The notes under the pieces: model-generated
What the model saw: the letters and a program-made list of their open reading frames with translations, nothing else
Databases searched by the model: none
What the model was told of the DNA's origin: nothing
Made by a program: the position numbers and the translations under genes
From: Hypsibius dujardini
Lineage: Eukaryota; Tardigrada; Eutardigrada; Parachela; Hypsibiidae
Assembly: GCA_001579985.1 (NCBI GenBank)
Contig: LRSR01011264.1
Coordinates: 1 to 27,410 of the forward strand
DNA: 27,410 bases
Direction of reading: 5' to 3'
Shown: positions 9,285 to 19,680 of the stretch, piece after piece
How positions within the stretch are numbered: the stretch's first letter is position 1
Layout: every line of letters starts with the position of its first letter

Positions 9285-12200
9285 ATGACGTCCATGTGTT
9301 ATCCTGTCACACCAAAAACCAGCTACCGTCGAAGTGGTCAGAAGCGACCGCGCGACGATGTCTGTGTGGTTCCCCCGTCTCCTGCTGAAGCCTCTTCGCC
9401 CGAGTCCGCGAACGGCAGTCAACAGTCTTCTGTCATTGTCTTTGCCCACAAACGTCCCCGGACAGATGTGGGAACAATTTGCAGCCCCATCGCACGTCCA
9501 CGCCCTGCTGTCCCGACCGAGATGGAATTTGTCCAGGTTTGTATTCGCAACAGCGACCGCCAGCAGTCATCACTTTTGATTAGCGTAACTGGAACAGTCT
9601 TGTTAAGATATATTTTAAACTTTTAGTTGGCTCAAAAATCGGGTTTTCCCTTTAAATAACTTAATCTTTGTTTTTTTTCAGTCACAAAAGCAAAAAGCGA
9701 AGCTGAAAGGCGTAAAATTCTTCACTTTACTGTAAATATGATATTTTATTTAAAGTAAGTTTTTTATTCAAACAAACTTTAACCGTGGATTTAAATTCAT
9801 TTAATATTTTACTGAAATGCAATTATGTACGTTTTGAACTTAAACTTAAACTTAAACTTAAACAACACTAAACTGGAACTAAATTCCACGTGGCTGTTCG
9901 TAGGAGGGATCCTGTCTGGACTTGCACTACCGCGAAGTGGCTCTGGTGGACCCGGGACAACACCTCATAAAGCTGCACCAATTACCAATGTGTTCGGACT
10001 GTTACCTGCTCAAAAATAAGCCCGGTCCTCCCAACACCATTGTTAAGCACACCAAGGCGACGTCTTGCCGATTTCAAGGAGCATTCTTACGCAGGTTTGT
10101 CAGTTTCAGTCTCTTGATAGACCGCGTAACGTTATTATTTCTTTTAAATTTGGCCGTTGTTATTGAGATGGCTACCCTTTTACATGAGCACTATGACTGC
10201 CAGTGCCTTCTTGTTCCTTTTTGTTCCTTTTCAATCCTCCGGATAAATTTGTCCAGATAATGTGTCTTCGTCTATTTGGCCGTTGTTATTGAGATGTCTA
10301 CCATTTTGCATGAGCACTGTGACTGCCATTGCCTTGTTGTTCCTTGTTGTTCCTTTTGTTCCTTTTCAATCTTCCGGATAGTATGTCTTGGTCCATTTAA
10401 GTAACTTTTTTGTGGGTGTCCATTTTTCTGTTCTCATTTCGCAGGTTGGTCCTTGATGAGAGGGCGGCAAGGAGAACACTCAAAGTCCATTCTCTGATCT
10501 GCGAAGCTGATAAGCTGGACCGAAAGCGGATGCTGGATCTCTCCCTGTTTACGGATGCATACCCAAAGGACGTGGCGCGTTTGCCTCAGCAAGACCGGCT
10601 GTACATTTTGCGGAAAATTTTACCTACTCTTCGCGGTGTGAGCGAGCAAGAGCTCAGTCATATTCAGTGCTACGATGACGCACAGGTGTCCATGAAAACG
10701 ACGCTTGAAGGCTTTCGGGAATTCTGTGATGTCTGTCAGACGTCCATTTTCGACATTCACTGGACCTGCCTGGATTGTGCCTTTGCTGCCTGTGTGGATT
10801 GCAAGTCGGATCGGCAGTTGATCATTGACATGTCGAAGAACTGTGGTAAGCTTCTCTTCTGTTTAATAAGCATAAGCTTTGTCCAACTAACAATTAAGCA
10901 GACTAATTTGTTGGCTTTCTAAATTCAGTTCCGTTCTGTTGTTTTTCTGCTTTGTCAATTGTTACGTTCTACAAATTTAGGTTGTTACAGATCTGAAGCT
11001 CCATTTTCGCAAAGTGCCCATGACCATGGACCGTCTTCCTAGGGATGGAATGAACTGGCCGGCCTGTTGTGCTAATACAGCTCAACCCTTGCCCAAGGCT
11101 GCAGCCCGCTTCGCGGACGAAGCTAGGAAGGCCCGGGACCCGCCTTACCCCCACAATCTCGTCCCCACCCGAATCGTGCCGTCTCAGAGTAAGTCGTTTG
11201 TATTCTGTTCTATTACCAGTACTTTCTCTTAATTTCACTGACCATCTGTCCTCGTTTGAGATGGTCACAGCGAAGGTCCTAGTTTTCTGGTCTGACTCAT
11301 TATTTCCTTTCATCTGTTGTATGCTTATTCTCTCTCTTACTGTTTATTCCTTTCAGTTTTGAAGAAGCTCGTCGAGGACGCGCAGGGGATTTTAGACAAA
11401 ACGGGAGAGCGGAATTCGGTGCCGCTACCAGTCTCCGTTGAGTCTGCTTCCTGCACCCCGGTCCTGCTGTGTGGTGGACGCTTGCTCTGGATGCAACAAG
11501 ACATGCCCTGCGATTCACCTCCATTCCGTGAGCACTGGGATAAGGGGCTTCCGGTGCTTGTCTCACGCATACTCGATCAGCTTGGAGACAAGCAGCTTTG
11601 GCTGCCGTCCACCTTCTGCAAGATGTTCGGTGAGGACCCTGTTTCCCTGGTGGATTGCTCCACCAATCCCCACACCGATTACCGAAACAAGCGGCACATT
11701 GATTTTTGGCCGGGTTTTGAGAACCGAAATGGTAAGGGCTTGAATTAAAATGTCTCTACGATGGCGCCAGCCTTTGCTGTCATCATTTAAATGGGAGTGC
11801 GTTAGATGAGCGTTTTCAATCTCATGTGGCTCCGAGCAGGACTAATTCGTTGGACTTTTGATCTAGTTTTCCTTTGTTCTTTTTATCAGTGACAGTTCCT
11901 TTTTGTCAGTGACAGTTCCTTTTTGTCAGTGCCAGTTCCTTTTTGTCAGTGCCAGTTCCTTTTTGTCAGTGACAGTTCTTTTTGTAAGTGCCAGTTCCTT
12001 TTTGTCAGTGCCAGTTCCTTTTTATCAGTGCCAGTTCCTTTTTATCAGTGCCAGTTCCTTTTTGTCAGTGACAGTTCCTTTTTGTCAGTGACAGTTCTTT
12101 TTTGTAAGTGCCAGTTCCTTTTTGTCAGTGCCAGTTCCTTTTTATCAGTGCCAGTTCCTTTTTGTCTGTGCCAGTTCCTTTTTGTCAGTGACAGTTCCTT

Positions 12201-14431
12201 TTTGTCTGTGTTCCCCTACAAACCCACTTGTATTTTTGTGTGTGTTTTTGTACTTGTAATAATTGAAAAGAGTCCTCGCATGCAGTTATTTCTCTCGTTA
12301 CTCTGGTTTTCTAGCTCGCGGCCTGAATGACGAAAAGCAGAAAGCCGTTTGGAAGATCAAGGACTGGTACGTGTTTGGTGCGATTCGCTTTCTATCTCAG
12401 CAGTGTTATGTAGGGTTTTTATAATTGAAAAATATACTCGATCGTGTATTCTTAGGCCGGTCCGAGGAGCCTTCGCGGAAATTCTGCCAAAGCACTTTGA
12501 AGATCTGATGCAGGCACTCCCCCTCAACCGCTACACCAATGTCGATGGTGATTTCAATCTCGCAAAGTATTTACCGGGCTGGCTTTGTCGACCGGATTTG
12601 GGTATGTATGCTGATGATACTGCCTGCTGGGGGAATATTTGCAGGCCGCAGTCCGTTTAAACAGCTTTCGCTGTGCTCACAAAGGTCCGAAGATGTACGC
12701 AGCATACAGCTCATCCACCCATCCGGAGTCGGCAACCACAAATCTTCACGTGGACATTAGCGATGCGATTAATGTGATCGTCTATGTTGGGCGGCCATTC
12801 GGCGAGGGAGCTAAAGAGACTGTTAAAGGTACATAATATTACGTTTACAGTAAGCGACAGAATTTAATCTAATGGAGGGTCCCGGGAATGGGCAAAAGGG
12901 GCGGGGCAAGGGTAATACCTGGACAATCAACCAATCAACTAGCGGAGCTCCGGAGCAATCGAGCGGAGTTGATTGGTTGATTGTTGAATTAATTCCCTTG
13001 CCCCGCCCCTTTTGCCCATTTCCGGGACCCTCCAGTGTACTCAATCTTATCGTTGAATGTACATTTGTAACTGACTGTCCGCTTCCGCGTCTTATTGCCG
13101 TCTGCCTGTGTTTGCAGGTCTGTGTTGTTACAGTTGTTTTGTCTGGGTGCGCAACTTGTAATGCACCTTCCCTGGTCCTAATGTCATTGCACCTGCCATT
13201 GTGATGTCTGTCTGTGTATTTGTGTGGCGAGATTTTTGCTTACAGTTTATTTGTCTCTATCCCTTGTCGTGTTTCCCGGTTGTTAGTTTGCGTTCCAATT
13301 TGTTTCTGCAGCCGTTTCCGATGCACTGGAGAAACTGAATCTGGACACGGTAGTGTTGACGCGGTTGCGTCTCGGCGAGACACCCGGCGCATTGTGGCAG
13401 ATTTATCGGCCCGAGGATTCTTCGGAAATTAAAAAGTTCCTTCTGAAGGTACGGCGTGAACGGGGAATTGAGGGCGATGAAGACCCGGTCCATTGCCAGA
13501 CGGAGTATTTGACTGTCGACTTGAGGAAGCGTCTTTTCCTGGAACACAATGTGGTCGGCATGGACATTGTCCAGTTTGAAGGTGACGGAATTTTCATCCC
13601 GGCCAGTGCTCCGCATCAGGTTTGCTACACTTCTTACATGGAAATCGCAGCGGAAAAATGTGTCATTATGAGTCTACGTGTCTCGTACTAATCGAATCTC
13701 GTATATTACAGGTGTGGAATCTTTACAGCTGCGTCAAGGTATAATAGTGGACGTTTGTCAATGGAATCGTTTGAATTGACCGGTTTAGCATCCTATCACT
13801 TTGTGAGTCCGTGCAGTAATTCCGTCTCCGATACAGGTCGCAGAGGATTTCGTCACGCCTGAGCATGTGCAGGACTGCGCCTTGTTGACCAAGGAGTTCC
13901 GTCAGCTGCCGAATGACTTTTCGAACAAGGCTGACAAATTACAGGTACCACCGAATCAGTGTCGTGTGATTGGGGTCGTCGTTGGCGATTTGCCTGGTCA
14001 TTCCCGAATCAGTGTCTTGCGATTGGAGTCGTTGGAGATTTGCCTGGTCTTTCGCGAATCAGTGTCTTGCGATTGGAGTCGTCGTTGGCGATTTGCCTGG
14101 TCTTTCGCGACTATGAGACGGCTGCACGTTCGTGTCTGTTTGATGTCACTTATGAGTCGTAGTAATAAGGAGTGCACTGGTAGTACCACACAAATGGCAA
14201 AACCCTTGCGCTAACCGAGTTAAACCATTACACTCGTTACATGGCTGCTGTACACAGCCGTCGAGTTAAAGTGCCTAATTTGGTCAGCGCAAGGTTTTTG
14301 CCACGTGTTTAGTAACATTCGGAGGGACTGCGCATAGTTCTCATGATGCTTTTGTATTTCAGATCAAAAACATCCTCTTCCACACGGTCAAGTCGCTCGT
14401 TCGATCATTCGACGCGGATCATCTGGCTTGA
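9285..14431 (+). CDS. KDM3/JMJD1-like JmjC histone demethylase, C-terminal catalytic half
   Basis: Thirteen exons: 9285-9536 (acceptor at 9274), 9682-9711, 9904-10094, 10445-10845, 10991-11188, 11357-11731, 12315-12366, 12456-12601, 12685-12828, 13312-13619, 13712-13738, 13837-13944, 14363-14431; 766 residues if the ATG at 9285 is used. Order: Ser/Pro-rich lead; a Cys pair (LPMCSDC) with a CRF..FLRR stretch as in KDM3A; zinc finger from EFCDVC through HWTCLDC to CVDC (about 250-275); a [10 protein letters not shown] linker; JmjC core. Fe(II) ligands are H570 and D572 (TNLHVD) and H698 (APHQ). [17 protein letters not shown] and [18 protein letters not shown] are near-identical to vertebrate KDM3. 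The family removes H3K9 mono- and dimethyl marks using Fe(II) and 2-oxoglutarate in the nucleus. All catalytic residues are present, so activity is expected. Whether it is joined to the N-terminal half upstream is undecided, so the start is the least certain part. Confidence 0.9.
9682..9711 (+). other. 30-nt micro-exon of the KDM3 catalytic gene
   Basis: It lies between a T-rich acceptor (ttttttttcag) and a GT at 9712, and adds ten Lys/Gln-rich residues ([10 protein letters not shown]) in phase 0 on both sides. Both neighbours are also phase 0 here, so skipping it would keep frame. The donor (GTAAAA) is weaker than most in the gene, so inclusion may vary. Confidence 0.5.
10149..10400. repeat. 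126-bp tandem duplication in a KDM3 intron
   Basis: Two copies (10149-10274 and 10275-10400) share TTTGGCCGTTGTTATTGAGA, a CATGAGCACT segment and a run of TTGTTCC repeats. They fill most of the intron 10095-10444. Copies differ at several bases and in the number of TTGTTCC units. No effect on the splice sites is seen. Confidence 0.85.
11881..12211. repeat. 20-bp minisatellite in a KDM3 intron
   Basis: About 16 copies of a 20-bp unit (AGTTCCTTTTTGTCAGTGCC, with GACAG, TTATC and TTGTAAG variants) lie in the intron 11732-12314. Because 20 is not a multiple of 3, all three forward frames cycle through the same residues, giving a spurious long open frame. Some units contain TTTTTGTAAGTG, a donor-like GTAAGT, and most have pyrimidine runs, so the array could act as decoy splice sites. 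Confidence 0.9.
12874..13033. mobile_element. 160-bp fold-back element in the JmjC-region intron
   Basis: The two halves are near-perfect reverse complements: the left arm starts GGAGGGTCCCGGGAATGGGC and the right arm ends with its complement. The match extends through AAAAGGGGCGGGGCAAGGG and, after a short mismatch, through CAATCAACCAATCAACT, about 65-70 bp per arm around a short GC-rich loop. It lies inside intron 12829-13311 between the exon with the HxD iron ligands and the next JmjC exon. No clear target duplication is visible; a MITE or fold-back element is the likely class. Confidence 0.8.
13712..13738 (+). other. 27-nt micro-exon in the JmjC domain
   Basis: The exon encodes VWNLYSCVK, which joins APHQ (previous exon) to [11 protein letters not shown] (next exon) exactly as in vertebrate KDM3 proteins. 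Both flanks are phase 0, with ttacag before and gtataa after. Without it the conserved strand after the third iron ligand would be lost, so it should be constitutive. Confidence 0.9.
13953..14108. repeat. Three tandem copies of a 50-53-bp repeat in a KDM3 intron
   Basis: Units start GAATCAGTGTC at 13953, 14006 and 14056 and contain GATTTGCCTGGTC; the middle copy has lost 3 bp. They lie just after the donor at 13945 and upstream of a family C MITE in the same intron. Confidence 0.85.
14184..14311. mobile_element. MITE family C, copy 2 (in the last KDM3 intron)
   Basis: The inner sequence TTGCGCTAACCGAG, the central GGCTGCTGTACACAGC and the right end (GGTTTTTGCCACGTGT) match copy 1 at 7154-7278 across the full length. 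The left tip has decayed to ACCACACAAATGGC. It sits 51 bp before the last coding exon (14363), so the element ends close to the acceptor and branch region. Confidence 0.8.
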
Positions 14432-15830
14432 TCATCCGGCTGCCGTATTTCGCTACTGCGCACAGTAATTTATTTTCAGTGCTCTTATTTTTCACATTCC
14501 GTTTGCTCGAGCTTTGATTCGCCGTCTGGGTTCTGTGTTTTAACGGCTTTCTATGCAACTCCCTGTCATAAGGTTATCTTGCACCTCGGACAGATGCAGT
14601 GGTTCTCTGTAGTTTTCAAGTTTTGGTATCCCGGTTTTTTTGTTGTGATCCTCCTGTGAATCGGTATTGTTGACGCTGGTGGCCTCGGCCAGTAGTAACA
14701 GTATTCGTTCGTAAACATTTCCAGTCTTTTCTTTGGTTGGCGTGAGGTTCCGGCAACCGACTGCGGAAGGCGCCGTCTGTGGAGGGATGGGCAGGGCTGA
14801 TGGGGAAGGCGGACCCCCATGAACAGGCCCTCTGTCGTAAATCCAAATAATCGATTGCATCGAGGCCCGGTATTCAGCCCTCCTTCCGATTGGGGAACCG
14901 CGGATGAAAGCCCTGATTATGAGCCTAACAGAGCCGGCTGTCGGGGCTTGGGGAGAGGGGTTTGTTGTTGGAAATGTATAAGGGCTCGAGGAGCCTGCTC
15001 GAGGAGCCTGCCTGTTAATGGACCTGCGTGAAAAATAGTCTCTTCATGCTTGACGGAGCTCGTCAATTACAGTCGTTCCTGTCGTCGTCCTTTCATTTGC
15101 CTTTGCTTTTTGTTCGCTTTCGACTCATGCGGTTTGCTGCTGGAGGACGCCGATAAACGATTTTTTCTCGGTGGGACAAATTTGCGCTATAAGTGTTCTT
15201 CTCTTTAGATAAGGTGAAATGGAGTGCCACAGAACTGCACCTAACGCAAAAGCAGTTACAAATTGCCGCTCTGTCTGCAGTCCTTGAAAGCAAATTTACA
15301 GCCATAAGATCATAACTCAAAATTTATTTGCGCCTAATTGCAGCGAATTTATAAAATATTAACTGCTGACAGTTGCAAGTTGTAATTTTCCGAAATGGGT
15401 TTTGCTGGAGAAAAGAGCCCCTTCCTGGACTTAGTACTGACTCTACTGTGAAATGTAAGATGTGAGCTTGAGTAGATCCCGTCTGCCGACGGTCACGGCC
15501 TTGGTTGGGGAGGAGGGAGAGTATTGCGGTGAAGCTCATCTCTCATCTCTCAAGCAGGCCCTTACATAATCCGGTTTACTTAGCACAACGACCCTGCCCC
15601 GCCTGTGATGTATTTGTCTTCCCGCACACTACTCTCCCTCCCGCATCCCTTTTTCTAACAGATCAAGCTCTTAGACCGATCGGAATGCCTCGCAAATTTC
15701 ACGCTCTTTGAGCTGTAGTAGAGAACGGCATCGCCTCGCCTTGTGATAAACGGAAATACGTTATACTTGGATTGCATTTGACGTCAAGGGACCGTGAAGA
15801 AACGCTTTCTTTTGTCTCGAAAAAAAACCG

Positions 15831-15874
15831 GACAAACCAGCAATGCCAGACAAACCAGCCATTGCTGGTTTGTC
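15831..15874. repeat. Perfect 15-bp inverted repeat (hairpin)
   Basis: GACAAACCAGCAATG at 15831-15845 and its exact reverse complement at 15860-15874 flank a 14-bp spacer, which itself contains a second GACAAACCAGC. It is followed at once by AAGCTTTGAATTGAAGCTT, another near-palindrome, and then TTTTTA. A cruciform, a decayed MITE tip or a small structured RNA are all possible; nothing chooses between them. Confidence 0.7.
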
Positions 15875-15984
15875 AAGCTTTGAATTGAAGCTTGTTTTTA
15901 CTGTGCAACCGGCAGTTCCGCCCCTCCTGACATGCTGCCGCGGCAAGTGTTGCCGTTGCCGGTGTACGGTGCCACTGCGTGCTT

Positions 15985-16203
15985 GTACTACCCTGGTACT
16001 GGTACTACCCCAAGTACTGGTACTACCCTGCTTACTGGTACTACCCTGGTACTCGTACTACCCTGGTAATGGTACTACCCTGCTTACTGGTACTACCCTG
16101 GTACTCGTACTACCCTGGTAATGGTACTACCCCTGGTACTGGTACTACCCTGCTACTCGTACTACCCTGGTACTGGTACTACCCTGCTACTGGTACTGGT
16201 ATA
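15985..16203. repeat. GTAC-rich 17-bp minisatellite upstream of the P450
   Basis: Roughly 13 units of the type GGTACTACCCTGGTACT, with variants (GCTTACT, ACTCGTACT, GGTAATG) in a partly alternating order. The open frame through it (Trp/Tyr/Pro/Leu-rich) is a product of the repeat. It lies 500-700 bp upstream of the P450 start. Confidence 0.85.
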
Positions 16204-16417
16204 ATACAATAATCGCGGGGTACTCCACCAGATTAAAGCGCGCATGTACACACTAGTAAAAGTTTACAGCAGGGCAGCACACATACATCACACCGGGAGG
16301 TTTATGGACTGACAGCTGTTACACGAGGCCGCTTAGATTACACTTCCGGTGGGAAGGAAGGCAAAGGAAGCAGTCGCAAATGACAACTTGATTGGCCGCG
16401 GACCGCGAGTGCATACA

Positions 16418-16543
16418 TACGAGTGTGACAAAAACTTTGCGCTAACCGAGCTAAGCCATTTAACTCGGTATGTGTATAACGCTATACATTGCCTGAGTTA
16501 TATTGCTTAACTCGGTGAGTCTAAGGCTTCTGCCACGTGTGTA
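16418..16543. mobile_element. MITE family C, copy 3 (160 bp upstream of the P450 start)
   Basis: ACAAAAACTTTGCGCTAACC and the right end TGCCACGTGTGTA match the ends of copies 1 and 2. The centre differs: it has a second pair of inverted segments (AACTCGGTA... and ...TTAACTCGGT) in place of the GGCTGCTGTAC core. It therefore looks like a sub-family or a rearranged copy. It ends 160 bp before the P450 ATG and so may lie in the promoter. Confidence 0.7.
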
Positions 16544-16702
16544 CGAGTGTACGTATGCGGTAGCAGCCCGTATTGTTCTACTATTTTTCAATGCTTCCAC
16601 CTCCCAATTATTTCCAGGTTGTCGTGGCGTTGTTTGTTTTTTCACGGACCAGCGAATATTTTTAAGCCTGTAGCAGCTGTTGCACACTGTGGATTGGGCA
16701 CG

Positions 16703-19153
16703 ATGTTGCAAATCGTTGTCATCATCGCATGCGGGGCATTGATTGCCTACTTGGCACGCCTGATCAAGCCGTATGTCTCAGCACAGATTGCTCGCTCGAA
16801 AGGATCTCTTCCGGGCGGACCGCCTTCGTATCCCATCATCGGTACACTGGGAATAGACGACGACGAGCCGTGGTAAATTGGCAATTTCAATTGGTGAAAT
16901 TTAATTTAACTGTGAAATGACGTCTAACTGACTGTTTAAGGGCGCTTATGACAAAATGGAACAACCTTTACGGTAAAGATGGCATGTTCACATTCTTCTT
17001 GGGGCCTCAGTTGCAAGTGGTAAGCACCGGGGAACTTGAAACTATCGTCCCATGTCTTCCCTGACGTGGTGTGTTTTCTTCCAGGTGATCACAGACGCGG
17101 AGTTAGTTCGCACACTCTTGAAAGATCCTCGACTGGATGGAAGACCGGATACCAATCTCAAGCGCATCTTTTCCAGCCACGGTACGGTGTGTTTGTCAAG
17201 CCACGGCACTGTTTGACTAGAGTATAGAAAGTTCCACCGTGTGCTTTTCCCCTGCTGCAGCTCTCGCGTTCTCAGAAGGCACTGTCTGGAAAGATATCCG
17301 CAGATTTGAAATAATGGCCCTTAAAGACTTTGGTCGCGGTGAGTGGATTGTTGAGTGCTAAAGTGCGGCACTTATCTGCACAAGCCATAACTTGTCCGAC
17401 GCCTGAGGGGCGCCCTCTGGCGGATCACTTTACCTGTGACATTGATTGTCCAATCTTTGTATAGGTTCCGGTTCGAAGAATCTGCTAGAAGAGTACTGTC
17501 AACAAGCGGCTACTGATCTCGTAGCTGTAAGCAATACAACACGGGCGATTTTTTGTGATAAATGTTTTGGGAAAGGTTGAATGGGCTTCTCGTTCATCCA
17601 CAGGATGTTCAAGAGGAAGCTGCTCGTGGAGCGTTTAGCACTCGCTCGGCAATCCTCAAATGTGTCGCCAACAGGTATACTGCATGCTCCTCCGAGGAAA
17701 TTAGAGATCCCTTGTCACACTGTGTTCGTGTGTAGTCAGACTCACGAGAAAACACTCAGCAACTGGAAGAAATCTTGTGTCACTCCGAATACAAAAACAA
17801 AAGCAGATTCTCTTTCTCGCTGTCTTTCATCAAAATCACTTCTTGTTTCTTCTCTTTCAGCATTGCGACAACTTTGTGCAGCACCGCGTTGAAGTCCGAT
17901 GATCCTCGATTTGCACGACTCACAGACAACGTAAGTAAACACGTTTACCGCAGTTTCGTAATCAAAATGGATTAAGATCACTCTCTTCATCCTAATTAAA
18001 GGTCAATGTAGTGTTCACGGAAGGGACTACACCCAACAGGTAATTTGTCTAATTGACCTGGCGTAATTGACTAGGTCTAACGGTTTGACCCCCCTCACAT
18101 GTAATCGTAATTGCGGCCATTTCTTATTTTGTCTGCTATTTACGGAGCAGTCCCCTGAACGTCTTCCCCTGGCTGACCGCCATCCCTCCCTTTCGGCAGC
18201 AACAAGCCAATGTGGTGTCGCGTATTACGGAGACCCTTCAAATGATGCAGGAAGTGCTTGACGAACACCGTGCCAACTTCGATCCCGATAATGTCCGTGA
18301 CTTCATGGATGCCTACCTCAAGGAGCAGACGCGACATGTCGACGAAGGCAGCGCTTCATCGTTCACTGACAGACAGCTGCTCTTCATGTCCATCGAAATG
18401 TACTTTGGTAAGCGGTTTGATGTCGGAATTTGATATCCGAATTTGGCGGTTAGTTTATAATCGCGTTGTTTCTCCGTGAATTAGCCGGGTTGGATGCAAC
18501 TTTGGCCACACTCCAATGGGGTATGCTTCTTCTTTCCTCCAATCCTCGGGTCCTTGCTAAATGTCAGGAGGAAATAGATCGCGTTTTGGGTTCGACCGTG
18601 ATACCACAGTACACGGAACGACACCTTTTGCCGTGAGTAACTTGCGCATCTCCAGAATTTGATTAGACGAGCAGAATAACGTGATTAATTAATTTAAGGT
18701 ATTGCGAGGCTATGATGAATGAAGTTTCACGCATTGGCACGGTCGATCCGTTCGGTCTTCCACATCGGTGCTTGGAAGATACCCCCATATTGAACTACGT
18801 CATCCCAAAAGGTAAACATGTTGTAATCAATAACCCGTTAAGATTAGTCTTATTTTGGAGAAGGAGGACCGCTTATAATCCGTTTTTCTTGACCGGATAT
18901 TGTAAAGGATGTAATCTGCGTTTCATACTATAGATGCCACCGTGATTGTAAATTATCATGGCATTCACATGTCAGAAAAGCTTTGGAAAGACCCCCATAC
19001 TTTCCGGCCTGAACGATTTTTGGATGACCAGGGAAAATTTCAGGCAAACCCGAACAACTTACCGTTTGCAACTGGTAGGTCTCTTTTTTGCGGATGTCCA
19101 AGTGTAGCTCTGTCCATCCCACTGTCTGTCTGCCCAGTCAGTGCCTTGTCTAC

Positions 19154-19185
<32 letters not shown>

Positions 19186-19216
19186 TTGTTTATCTGTCTG
19201 TTTGATTGTCTACTGC

Positions 19217-19267
<51 letters not shown>

Positions 19268-19680
19268 TGTTTGTGTATTTGTGCTAACCGGTACTGATTT
19301 GTCCTTTCGATTAACTATAATAATATTAATCATGTTACGAACTATCGAGTAAAAGTGACTCTTTTTTTAGGTCGACGGATGTGCAGTGGCGACAATTTTG
19401 CCAAAATGATTGTCTTCATTTCAATGGTTTCTCTCATCCAACGGTTCAACTTTCGCCGTGTCGACACCAAACCCTGGACGGAAATCAAGCGGATCAACGG
19501 TGTTGGTAAGTCTTCGATATGCTGCGACAACAAGTATCATTTCCGGTTCCATGAAATGAGGCACCTGTCCGCACGCGATACTATATTTTTTCCGGAACGA
19601 GCTAATGATGCCATGCCCTGCCCTGTTCGGTTTCAGGTGTTCACCCTGATGAGTTTATGTTGACCGCAACGGTCCGTTAA
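16703..19680 (+). CDS. Cytochrome P450, CYP2-clan-like (14 exons, 500 aa)
   Basis: Exons: 16703-16872, 16941-17019, 17085-17181, 17261-17338, 17465-17526, 17604-17674, 17861-17930, 18002-18039, 18151-18407, 18485-18632, 18699-18811, 18934-19074, 19371-19505, 19637-19680; the frame closes exactly at TAA. A hydrophobic N-terminal anchor (about residues 2-20) points to the endoplasmic reticulum membrane. Family marks: proline hinge LPGGPPSYPIIG; WxxxR (W125, R129); I-helix AGLDAT (308-313); ExxR (E365, R368); PERF (420-423); heme loop FATGRRMCSG with the cysteine ligand C446. P450s of this clan oxidise lipophilic substrates such as hormones or xenobiotics with electrons from P450 reductase; the substrate here cannot be told. 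Odd point: the residue that is usually the catalytic Thr of the I-helix is A312. The length is normal for the family and there are no breaks. No TATA box was found near the start. Confidence 0.95.
19147..19268. repeat. (CTGT)n microsatellite in a P450 intron
   Basis: Two blocks of CTGT tetramers separated by a degenerate TTTGTTTATCTG stretch inside the intron 19075-19370. This makes it by far the longest intron of the P450 gene. The acceptor further on (ctttttttag, exon at 19371) is intact. Confidence 0.9.

Larger units (their letters stand above)
14432..16417. other. Intergenic region between KDM3 and the P450 gene
   Basis: It follows the TGA at 14429-14431. No canonical AATAAA is seen near the KDM3 stop. 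Short open frames exist on both strands (for example reverse 14860-14540, 106 codons), but none shows a recognisable domain or splice pattern. Contents: a 15-bp-arm hairpin (15831-15874), a GTAC-rich minisatellite (about 15985-16203), and then the MITE at 16418. Confidence 0.5.

Noticed and set aside
11923-12330. Open frame of 135 codons with Ser/Phe/Val/Pro repeats
   Set aside because: Produced by a 20-bp intronic minisatellite that cycles through all frames; it lies inside a well-supported KDM3 intron.
14540-14860. Reverse-strand frame of 106 codons after KDM3
   Set aside because: No domain, no signal peptide, no promoter or splice evidence; three overlapping reverse frames are similarly open.
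15979-16212. Trp/Tyr/Pro-rich repeated open frame
   Set aside because: A product of the GTAC minisatellite; no start context, signal peptide or splice support.
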